Below, piece by piece: positions 1 to 6,199 of a stretch of DNA of 6,199 nucleotides; position 1 is the stretch's first letter; every line of letters starts with the position of its first letter. The stretch is taken from assembly GCA_010029945.1 (NCBI GenBank), contig RGQW01000094.1, positions 1 to 6,199 on the forward strand. The letters are read 5' to 3'. Source of the DNA: Actinomycetota bacterium (GTDB lineage: Bacteria; Actinomycetota; Actinomycetes; S36-B12). The translations under genes and the position numbers were made by a program. The notes beneath the pieces were generated by a model. It saw nothing but the letters and a program-made list of their open reading frames with translations. It was not told the DNA's origin and made no database searches.

Positions 1-1362
1 GCGTGATCACCGCGGTCATCGGCATCTTCACCGTGTCGCCCCGCCCCTCGGACCGGTCGGGCATGTCGTCCATCAACCGAGGCTTCTTCATCTCTGCGGC
101 TATCTCCGCGATCTTGGTGGTCGTCGCCGTACTCGTGTGGGTGCCAAGTAGCTGGAGTGGTATCGATGGCGGCTTCGCCCGAGAGGCCGCTGATGCGGAA
201 ATTGGAATCAGCCCGCAACTGTTCGTCATCGGCGCTGTCTTCGTCGGTATCGTCCTTGCGGCGGTTATCCAGCAGCTCACCGCCTACTTCACTGAAACCA
301 ACCGACGTCCCGTGGACGACGTTGCGAAGACGTCCATGACCGGACCGGCAACGGTCATTTTGTCCGGCATCTCGCTGGGCCTGGAGTCCGCCGTCTACAC
401 GGCACTGGTGATCGGTGCGGCCGTCTACGGTGCGTTCCTGCTGGGCTCCGGCACGATCCTGCTGAGCCTGTTCGCGATCGCCCTGGCCGGCACCGGACTG
501 CTCAATTTCAGCGCCTGTTACCAAGGGAATCGCGATCGCCACTGCGGTTCTGGCTGCGACGGCCTTGTTCGGTGCTTTCCGGGAGGCAGTCTTCGGCGCC
601 GCCGAGGACACGTCCGCTGCGATCGGCGGCACCATCGGAGATATCGGAGACTCCCTGCAGTATCTGGGTGTTCTCGACGTCGCGACCCCGTCGAACTTGA
701 TCGGCCTGATCATCGGAGCGGCCGTTGTCTTCCTGTTCTCGGGACTGGCCATCAACGCTGTTTCCCGAGCCGCCGGCGCCGTTATCTTCGAAGTTCGGCG
801 CCAGTTCCGCGAGATCCCCGGAATCATGGAAGGAACGACCAAGCCGGAGTACGGAAAGGTCGTGGACATCGTTACCCGTGATTCGCTCCGCGAGCTGGTC
901 ACGCCGGGCTTGTTGGCCGTCCTCACTCCTATTGCCGTCGGATTCGGTCTGGGCGTGGGAGCGCTCGGCGCCTACCTCGCGGGCACGATCGCCACGGGTG
1001 TCCTGATGGCCGTGTTCTTGTCGAACTCCGGTGGAGCCTGGGATAACGCCAAGAAGTTCGTCGAAGACGGAAACTTCGGTGGCAAGAATTCCGAAGCGCA
1101 CTCGGCCACCGTCATCGGTGACACCGTCGGCGACCCGTTCAAGGACACCGCCGGCCCGGCGATCAACCCGCTGATCAAGGTAATGAACCTGGTGGCGCTG
1201 CTGGTGGCACCCGCCGTGGTCACGCTCAGCATCGGCGACGGAGCCAACCCGACCGTGCGCTGGGGCATCGCCATCGTGGCCGCCGCCATCGTGATCGGTG
1301 CTGTGGTCATCTCCAAGCGGCGCCCGATCGCCGTGGGTGACCAGGAGGGCGCCAACGCCTAG
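1..1362 (+). pseudogene. hppA: Membrane H+-translocating pyrophosphatase, 3' part, frameshifted with an internal deletion
   Basis: This integral membrane enzyme hydrolyses pyrophosphate to phosphate and uses the energy to pump protons. The 5' end lies outside the window, and roughly 280-300 N-terminal residues are missing compared with the usual 750-800. The first part reads in the frame starting at base 3 and carries the family stretch GPATVILSGISLGLES and several membrane segments. From about 517 the reading continues in another frame (VTKGIAIATAVLAATALFG) through AINAVSRAAGAV, GGAWDNAKKFVEDG and GDTVGDPFKDTAGPAINPL, all typical of the family, to the stop at 1360-1362. About 45-50 codons expected between LAGTGLL and VTKG are absent. 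They include the DxFGPxxDNAxGIAE segment, whose acidic and Asn residues bind Mg-pyrophosphate, so the gene as written cannot make an active enzyme. The Thr of VTKG suggests the K+-independent subtype. Identity is near certain; whether the break is biological is unknown. Confidence 0.93.
504..519 (+). other. Deletion and frameshift junction inside hppA
   Basis: Homology in the first frame ends at about 503 (GTGLL), and homology in the second frame resumes at about 517 (VTKG). The bases between fit neither flank well: they read NFSA in the first frame and ISAP in the second. The frame change means the missing length is 2 more than a multiple of three if the upstream and downstream parts were once continuous. 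The second frame has a TGA at 463, so neither frame is open across the whole gene. This is a net loss of roughly 140 bases with a short patch of unexplained sequence, not a simple one-base slip. Confidence 0.85.
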
Positions 1363-1385
1363 ACGGTAAGAATCCGATAGTCGGA

Positions 1386-1433
1386 CGACCGCCCGGGACT
1401 CCCATTCCCCTACGGGGAATGCCCGGGCGGTCG
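1386..1433 (+). terminator. Bulged hairpin, probable hppA terminator
   Basis: The arms CGACCGCCCGGG (1386-1397) and CCCGGGCGGTCG (1422-1433) pair perfectly over 12 bp. Inside them a second 8-bp stem pairs CATTCCCC (1403-1410) with GGGGAATG (1414-1421) around a 3-base TAC loop. Five bases (1398-1402) bulge on the left side. It begins 23 bases after the hppA stop. No run of T follows, which is common for actinobacterial terminators, so its activity is inferred from position and stability. It separates hppA transcription from the topA unit. Confidence 0.75.
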
Positions 1434-1456
1434 CCGTTGACGGGGGCGGTGCCGAG

Positions 1457-1487
1457 TTGACAGCAACGGGTGTCCTACCGTCAGACT
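1457..1487 (+). promoter_or_regulatory. Possible topA promoter (-35 box TTGACA)
   Basis: A perfect TTGACA lies at 1457-1462, between the hairpin and the topA start. The best -10 candidates are poor: CAGACT at 1482-1487 (19-base spacer, three matches to TATAAT), or TACCGT at 1476-1481, which has only a 13-base spacer. If the first is used, the leader would be about 50 bases. A promoter is expected in this gap because the hairpin closes the upstream unit, but this exact site is tentative. Confidence 0.3.
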
Positions 1488-1528
1488 CCGCCGCAGTCGG
1501 ATCCGAGCCGTTCGGCATCCACGATGAC

Positions 1529-1536
1529 GGGAAGGA
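1529..1536 (+). promoter_or_regulatory. topA ribosome binding site, decides the GTG start
   Basis: The purine run GGGAAGGA resembles the Shine-Dalgarno sequence and ends 7 bases before the GTG at 1544. The more upstream in-frame TTG at 1457 has no comparable site and would add 29 residues with no resemblance to TopA, so this site supports the shorter protein. Confidence 0.7.
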
Positions 1537-1543
1537 CGCCTAC

Positions 1544-4210
1544 GTGTCAGACAACACCTTGGTGATCGTTGAGTCTCCGGCGAAGGCGAAGAAGATCGCT
1601 GGATACCTGGGTGACGACTACACGGTCTTGGCGTCTGTTGGGCACGTTCGTGACCTCGCCTCGAAGGCATCAGAGATTCCGGCGGAAGATCGAAAGAAGC
1701 CGTGGGCGAAATTGGCGGTCAACGTCGACGACGCGTTCCAGGCCTACTACGTCGTCCACGAATCGAAGAAGGCGACGATCAAGGAACTGAAAGCGGCCCT
1801 GAAGGATGCGGACGAACTTCTCCTTGCGACGGATGAAGATCGCGAGGGCGAAGCGATCTCGTGGCACCTACTCGAGGTGCTCAAGCCCAAAGTCCCGGTC
1901 AAGCGAATGGTGTTCAACGAGATCACCCCGGAAGCGATTCGGGAAGCTGTCGACCAACCACGAGAACTCGACATGCGACTGGTGGAGGCGCAGGAAACCC
2001 GCCGCGTTGTCGACCGGTTGTATGGCTACCCGGTATCGGAGGTCTTGTGGAAGAAGATCGGTCGCGAAGCGAAATCTGCAGGACGTGTCCAATCGGTAGC
2101 CGTTCGCCTTGTGGTGGACCGCGAGCGAGAGCGCATCGCATTCACGCCGGTGGAGTACTGGGGCATCGACGCACAGTTTCTTCCCGGCCCGTTCCCGGGG
2201 CGTTTGGCGACCGTCGATGGGGCGAGGGTCGCAACGGGATCGGACTTCGACGACGACGGGCGACTGTCCCGTGAGGGGGCCGTACACCTGGACGAGGTGT
2301 CAGCCCAGGGCTTGACATCGGCGCTCGCTGGGCAGGCCTTCACGGTCGACTCGGTGACGCAGAAGCCTTCCTCGCGAAAGCCGAAGGCACCGTTCATGAC
2401 CTCGACGCTGCAGCAGGAAGCTTCCGGTCGCCTTCGGTGGGGTGCGCAACGGACCATGCGGGTCGCCCAGTCTCTTTACGAGAACGGCTACATCACCTAC
2501 ATGCGAACCGACTCCACCACGCTGTCCGAGCAGGCACTGAACGCTGCTCGCAGCCAGGCCAGGGAGTTGTACGGCAGCGAGTACGTGCCAGACAAGCCTC
2601 GGCTGTATGACCGCAAGGTGAAAAACGCGCAGGAGGCGCACGAAGCGATTCGACCCTCGGGCGACTCGTTCCGCTCGCCCGCAGAAATCGCCGGGGAACT
2701 CGTCGGGGATGAGTTCGCGCTGTACGACTTGATCTGGAAGCGGACCGTCGCATCACAAATGGTCAACGCGCAAACCGCGACCACCACGGTGCGCCTCTCG
2801 GCGGACAGCACGGACGGCCGGCACGTGGAATTCACCGCGTCCGGCACGGTCATCACCTTCCCTGGATTCATGGCCGCCCTGAAGGACGTGTCCAATGACG
2901 ACGATGAGCGTGAACTACCGGCGCTATCGGAGGGTCAGCAGGTCGATGTCGAATCCCTGACCGCCGAAGGCCACTCGACGAAGCCACCGGCCCGTTACAA
3001 CGAGGCGTCTCTCGTGGCGAAACTCGAGGAGTTGGGTATCGGGCGCCCGTCGACGTACGCATCGATCATGTCCACGATTCTGGATCGTGGTTATGTGTGG
3101 AAGAAGGGATCGGCACTGGTCCCGAGTTTCACCGCATTCGCTGTCATTCGATTGCTGGAGGAACACTTTGCTGCGCTTATCGACTACGACTTCACGGCCA
3201 ACATGGAGAACGTCCTCGACCTCGTCGCGAGCGGTGACGTCGATCGTGTGCAGCAACTCGAGGCGTTTTGGCGCGGCGGCACGAGCGTCAACGGCGACTT
3301 TCCGGGAGTCAAGGCACTCACCGAAGACCTCGGATCTATCGATGCGCGGGGCAACGCGACGTTCCCCATCAAGGGAAGCGATGCCAACCTGCGGGTCGGG
3401 CGCTACGGCGCGTACGTCGAACGTGGCGAGATCCGAGCGAACGTCCCGATGGGACTCGCCCCCGATGAGCTCACGCCCGAGAAGGCGGAGGAGTTACTTG
3501 CGGAGCCGTCCGGTGACCGAGAGCTCGGGATAGATCCCGAAACCGAACTCATGATCGTCGCGAAGTCCGGCCGGTACGGCCCGTACGTGAGCGAGGTCTT
3601 GCCGGAGGGCTCTCCGAAATCAGCCAAACCGCGAACCGCTTCGCTGCTGAGCGATATGAAGCCGAGCACGGTCACCCTCGATGACGCCTTGAAGCTGATC
3701 CGTCTGCCGCGCGTCGTGGGAGTCGATCCGAGCGATGGAGAGGAAATTCGCTCACAGAACGGACGTTACGGCCCCTACCTCACCAAGGGAACGGATTCTC
3801 GTTCGCTGGAATCAGAAGAACAGATCTTCTCGGTCACGTTGGAGCAGGCCCTCGCACTGTTCGCCCAGCCCAAGCAGCGCCGCGGTCGCGGACAGCCCGC
3901 GGCGCCTTTGCGGGAAGTCGGGGCGGACCCGACATCGGGACGATTGATCGTTGTTCGAGAGGGACGTTTCGGTGCGTACGTCACCGACGGCGAAACGAAC
4001 GCGACACTGCGCGTGGTCGATGATCCCATGACGGTCAGCATCGAGCGTGCGAGCGATTTGCTCGCCGAACGAAAGGCCAAGGGGCCCAGCAAGAAGACAA
4101 CCAAGCGGTCGACGAAGAAGACGACTAAGAAGGCTGCCAAGAAGACTGCGAAGAAACCCACCCGTGCGAAGGTTGCAGCTGCTCCATCTGCTGGCCCTGC
4201 TGAGTCATGA
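1544..4210 (+). CDS. topA: DNA topoisomerase I (type IA), actinobacterial form
   Basis: This 888-residue enzyme relaxes negatively supercoiled DNA by cutting and resealing one strand. The Toprim domain starts at once (TLVIVESPAKAKK, with Glu10) and holds the acidic triad Asp97, Asp99 and Glu101 in ATDEDREGE. The SAGRVQSVAVRLVV block follows. The catalytic Tyr319 lies in GYITYMRTDS. EAHEAIRPS and the GIGRPSTYASIM block complete the core. There are no CxxC zinc fingers. The C-terminal region instead has four GR(Y/F)G repeats near residues 619, 676, 740 and 807, and a lysine-rich tail from about 844 to 888. This is the layout of mycobacterial and Streptomyces TopA, where the C-terminal repeats and basic tail bind DNA and aid processivity. 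The GTG start is chosen because the conserved fold begins there and a good ribosome binding site precedes it. The stop overlaps the tmk start by 4 bases. Nothing appears broken. Confidence 0.97.
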   Translation: MSDNTLVIVESPAKAKKIAGYLGDDYTVLASVGHVRDLASKASEIPAEDRKKPWAKLAVNVDDAFQAYYVVHESKKATIKELKAALKDADELLLATDEDREGEAISWHLLEVLKPKVPVKRMVFNEITPEAIREAVDQPRELDMRLVEAQETRRVVDRLYGYPVSEVLWKKIGREAKSAGRVQSVAVRLVVDRERERIAFTPVEYWGIDAQFLPGPFPGRLATVDGARVATGSDFDDDGRLSREGAVHLDEVSAQGLTSALAGQAFTVDSVTQKPSSRKPKAPFMTSTLQQEASGRLRWGAQRTMRVAQSLYENGYITYMRTDSTTLSEQALNAARSQARELYGSEYVPDKPRLYDRKVKNAQEAHEAIRPSGDSFRSPAEIAGELVGDEFALYDLIWKRTVASQMVNAQTATTTVRLSADSTDGRHVEFTASGTVITFPGFMAALKDVSNDDDERELPALSEGQQVDVESLTAEGHSTKPPARYNEASLVAKLEELGIGRPSTYASIMSTILDRGYVWKKGSALVPSFTAFAVIRLLEEHFAALIDYDFTANMENVLDLVASGDVDRVQQLEAFWRGGTSVNGDFPGVKALTEDLGSIDARGNATFPIKGSDANLRVGRYGAYVERGEIRANVPMGLAPDELTPEKAEELLAEPSGDRELGIDPETELMIVAKSGRYGPYVSEVLPEGSPKSAKPRTASLLSDMKPSTVTLDDALKLIRLPRVVGVDPSDGEEIRSQNGRYGPYLTKGTDSRSLESEEQIFSVTLEQALALFAQPKQRRGRGQPAAPLREVGADPTSGRLIVVREGRFGAYVTDGETNATLRVVDDPMTVSIERASDLLAERKAKGPSKKTTKRSTKKTTKKAAKKTAKKPTRAKVAAAPSAGPAES

Positions 4211-4827
4211 CCGGCTTATTCATCGTCTTCGAAGGTGGTGAAGGCGCCGGTAAGTCGACGCAGGAGTCTCTCCTAGCCGCATGGTTGGAAGGCAAGGGTG
4301 AGCGTGTGGTGCGTACCCGCGAGCCCGGCGGCACACCGGCCGGAGAAGCGATTCGCACCGTGCTCTTGGGGAAAGACTTCGAAGGGCTCAGCGACAAGGC
4401 CGAGGCGTTGCTGTTCGCGGCTTCTCGCGGGGATCACGTCGATCAGGTGATCAGACCGCAACTGGAACAAGGCGCGATTGTTCTGTGCGACAGATACCTC
4501 GATTCCTCCGTCGCCTACCAGGGGTACGGGCGTGAACTGGGCGTCGAGCGGGTCAGAGATCTCAGCCTGTGGGCCACAGGTGGCCTGTTGCCGGACGTGA
4601 CGATCGTTTTGGATATTGATCCGAGCATCGGTTTATCGCGAGTCCAGGCACCGGATCGACTCGAGTCCGAGCCCGTGGAATACCACCGCAGGGTGCGACA
4701 GGCGTTCTTGGACATCGCATCGAAAGACCCCGAGAAGTACCTGGTCATCGATGCGTCCGAGGCCGCCGATGTCATTGCGGCGCAAATTGCCGAACGGGTG
4801 AGCGAACTCATGGGACGGTACCGGTGA
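4207..4827 (+). CDS. tmk: Thymidylate kinase (dTMP kinase)
   Basis: This 206-residue cytoplasmic enzyme phosphorylates dTMP to dTDP with ATP, a required step to dTTP. The P-loop GGEGAGKST is at residues 10-18. REPGGTPAGE (38-47), which contacts dTMP, follows. The CDRYLDSSVAYQGYGR block (94-109) carries the DR(Y/H) motif and substrate-binding residues. The expected VLDIDP strand is at 134-139, and the lid region DRLESEP at 150-156. Length and motif order are normal for the bacterial family. The ATG shares ATGA with the topA stop, and no strong Shine-Dalgarno is visible just upstream, which points to translational coupling with topA. The 3' end overlaps holB by 4 bases; tmk next to holB is a widespread bacterial arrangement. 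Confidence 0.97.
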   Translation: MTGLFIVFEGGEGAGKSTQESLLAAWLEGKGERVVRTREPGGTPAGEAIRTVLLGKDFEGLSDKAEALLFAASRGDHVDQVIRPQLEQGAIVLCDRYLDSSVAYQGYGRELGVERVRDLSLWATGGLLPDVTIVLDIDPSIGLSRVQAPDRLESEPVEYHRRVRQAFLDIASKDPEKYLVIDASEAADVIAAQIAERVSELMGRYR

Positions 4828-6044
4828 GTTCGCATTCGCTTCCGGACTCGCGTCCGCGCGCACTGTGGTCCGGCCTCATCGGTCAGGACGACGCCATCGT
4901 CACTCTCCAGGCAGCAGTCCGGGACGCCCATGCCGCGGGCGAGTCTGGCCCCGCGATGACCCATGCGTGGCTGGTGACGGGACCTCCCGGATCGGGTAGG
5001 TCCAGTGCCGCCACGACCTTTGCGGCGGCACTGGTGTGCGACGAAGGCGGGTGTGGTTCGTGCCAGGCGTGTCGAACGGCTGCGCAGGGTGGTCACGCGG
5101 ATGTGCACGTGGAGATCCCGGAAGGCTCGGAGATTCTTCTCGATCACGTGAAGCCGCTCGTGCAGATGGCAGCACAGGCTCCGATGACTGCCACCTGGCG
5201 CGTCATCGTGATCGAGGACGCCGATCGCCTCAACGATCGGGCAGCGAACTACCTACTCAAAGCCCTCGAGGAACCCACGCCCCACACCGTGTGGATTCTG
5301 TGCGCACCAAGCGTCAGTGACGTCCTACCGACGATCGCTTCTCGGACTCGCCATGTTGGCTTGCGCACCCCGCCGACTGCCTCTATCGCTGCAATGCTGG
5401 TGGACGATGCTGGAGTCGACGAAACACTCGCGGCGTTTGCCGCCCGCGCCTCTCAAGGCCATGTTGGCCGTGCCCGGGCGCTCGCTACCGACGAGATGAC
5501 CCGCGAAAGGCGACAGCAGTACCTTCGGTCCCCGATGAATCTCCGAGACCTACCGTCCTGCGTTGTTGTTGCTGGCGAGGTGTTTGACGCTGTGTCCGCG
5601 GTAGCTGATGCTCGGGCAGATCGTTTGGACGAAGAAGAAGTTCACTTGCTGAAGTCCCGCTATTACGCGGAGGGAGTCACTCGGCTGACGGGTGCCCTGA
5701 AGAGGTCCCATGACGCGGAGGCGAAAGAGCTCGCAAAGGAACAGAAGCGTCGACGCAAGAGGCTGGTCGTCGATGAAGTCGATCGCGCGATTGTCGACTT
5801 GATCGGACTTTTTCGTGATGTGTTAACCGTTCAGCTGCAGGCGAGAGTGGACTTGATCAATGGTGAGATGAGGGCTCAGATCGAACAGATGGCGGCTGGC
5901 TCCACTCGGGAAGATTCTGTTCGCAGAATGGATGCGCTTGAGCATGAGCGCACGGTGTTGTTTGCGGGAGGTAGCCCGCGGGCAGTCCTCGAAGCCGTGA
6001 TGGTTCAGATCAAAGATCCGAAAGTCCGCGTCGGGGTCGCCTAG
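4824..6044 (+). CDS. holB: DNA polymerase III clamp loader subunit delta-prime
   Basis: This 406-residue protein is a subunit of the clamp loader that opens the sliding clamp and places it on primed DNA. An AAA+ fold follows LIGQDDAI near residue 20. The P-loop is GPPGSGRSS at 53-61, with Arg where ATP-binding members have Lys. Four cysteines (72, 77, 80, 83) form the zinc site typical of DnaX and delta-prime proteins. The Walker-B-like IEDAD is at 130-134, NYLLKALEEP at 142-151, and the SRx arginine motif at 173-175 (SRT here, often SRC). A charged, probably helical stretch (AEAKELAKEQKRRRKR) lies in the C-terminal third. The GTG start shares GTGA with the tmk stop, and GGGACGG lies a few bases upstream. 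Delta-prime is usually the non-hydrolysing subunit, so the Arg is not evidence of damage. DnaX is the alternative, but the tmk neighbour and length favour HolB. Confidence 0.93.
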   Translation: MSSHSLPDSRPRALWSGLIGQDDAIVTLQAAVRDAHAAGESGPAMTHAWLVTGPPGSGRSSAATTFAAALVCDEGGCGSCQACRTAAQGGHADVHVEIPEGSEILLDHVKPLVQMAAQAPMTATWRVIVIEDADRLNDRAANYLLKALEEPTPHTVWILCAPSVSDVLPTIASRTRHVGLRTPPTASIAAMLVDDAGVDETLAAFAARASQGHVGRARALATDEMTRERRQQYLRSPMNLRDLPSCVVVAGEVFDAVSAVADARADRLDEEEVHLLKSRYYAEGVTRLTGALKRSHDAEAKELAKEQKRRRKRLVVDEVDRAIVDLIGLFRDVLTVQLQARVDLINGEMRAQIEQMAAGSTREDSVRRMDALEHERTVLFAGGSPRAVLEAVMVQIKDPKVRVGVA

Positions 6045-6199
6045 ATTTTCGAGGCCGCCTGCAACCCGTGCGCGTAGGCGATCAGCGCTGAAGCGGCTGG
6101 CTCCAGAACGTCGCTCACGGGACGATCGATGTCCGGCTCTGCTAAGAGTCGAGCGGCGGCTGCTAGCAGGACGTCATAGGCCGCCGCTCGACTCTTAGC
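6041..6199 (-). CDS. Convergent gene of unknown function, 3' end only
   Basis: Read on the minus strand from the window edge, one frame stays open for 52 codons and ends in TAG at 6043-6041. The stop overlaps the holB stop by 3 bases, so the two genes would converge tail to tail with no gap. The predicted C-terminus contains AEPDIDRPVSDVLEPAAS and ends in AYAHGLQAASKI. It is alanine-rich and looks helical, with mostly G or C in third positions, as expected for a real gene here. No plus-strand frame is open in this stretch. I do not recognise the family. The outermost 20 bases belong to an inverted repeat that may be an assembly error, so the first seven or so residues visible are less secure than the rest. 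Confidence 0.5.
   Translation of the reverse strand, partial: AKSRAAAYDVLLAAAARLLAEPDIDRPVSDVLEPAASALIAYAHGLQAASKI
6141..6199. repeat. Perfect 20-bp inverted repeat ending at the window edge
   Basis: GCTAAGAGTCGAGCGGCGGC (6141-6160) is the exact reverse complement of 6180-6199. The spacer is 19 bases (6161-6179). The right arm stops at the last base, so the true arm length is unknown. It lies inside the putative convergent gene and beyond the holB stop. No T run is visible. It could be a hairpin, part of a longer palindrome, or a fold-back error at a contig end. Confidence 0.8.

Noticed and set aside
490..530. Programmed frameshift in hppA
   Set aside because: A whole conserved segment is missing, not just one or two bases, and no slippery sequence is visible at the junction.
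565..1362. A separate small membrane protein gene starting at TTG 565
   Set aside because: HppA-like sequence in the same frame begins about 48 bases upstream of this TTG, at 517, so this is the detached C-terminal part of hppA and not an independent gene.
508..1518. A 336-codon open frame on the minus strand opposite hppA
   Set aside because: It is the antisense shadow of a GC-rich gene. The predicted protein is low-complexity, rich in Asp, Gly and Arg, with no recognisable domain, while the plus strand matches HppA through this stretch. It also runs across the terminator hairpin.
1544..4210. TopA truncated because zinc fingers are missing
   Set aside because: Actinobacterial TopA normally lacks the CxxC fingers and has GRYG-type repeats and a basic tail instead, all of which are present.
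4980..5010. Arg in place of the P-loop Lys of HolB as a sign of inactivation
   Set aside because: Delta-prime subunits commonly lack a working ATP site, and GPPGSGR is, as I recall, usual in actinobacterial HolB.
1..6199. Mobile element, CRISPR array, tRNA or a new defence system
   Set aside because: I saw no transposase, direct repeat series, tRNA cloverleaf or unfamiliar gene cluster. The genes form a conserved housekeeping neighbourhood.

Overview
The window is a piece of a GC-rich (about 60% by eye) actinobacterial chromosome. The evidence is the gene order hppA, topA, tmk, holB, the use of GTG starts, and the protein types. TopA has no zinc-finger cysteines but has several GR(Y/F)G repeats and a lysine-rich tail. 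The delta-prime subunit has a GPPGSGR P-loop. The pyrophosphatase resembles the Streptomyces type. I cannot place it more finely than Actinobacteria (Actinomycetota).

Layout: positions 1-1362 hold the 3' part of a membrane proton-pumping pyrophosphatase gene (hppA). It is broken near 504-519, where about 45-50 codons are missing and the frame shifts. A long bulged hairpin (1386-1433) follows and probably ends its transcript. The 181-base gap before topA also holds a possible -35 box and the topA ribosome binding site. topA (GTG at 1544), tmk and holB then run head to tail with two 4-base start/stop overlaps (ATGA, then GTGA), so they are almost certainly one translationally coupled unit. The last 159 bases are open on the minus strand and look like the 3' end of a convergent gene that overlaps the holB stop codon. 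The final 59 bases form a perfect 20-bp inverted repeat that ends exactly at the last base.

The three intact genes share a DNA-maintenance theme. TopA relaxes negative supercoils, Tmk makes dTDP on the way to dTTP, and HolB is part of the clamp loader that puts the sliding clamp on DNA. HppA is a neighbour by synteny, not by function: it couples pyrophosphate hydrolysis to proton pumping at the membrane.

I found no sign of a new biological system, mobile element, CRISPR array or RNA gene. The two points most worth checking are the lesion in hppA, which removes a catalytic segment, and the inverted repeat at the right edge. Both could be real, but both could also be assembly errors.
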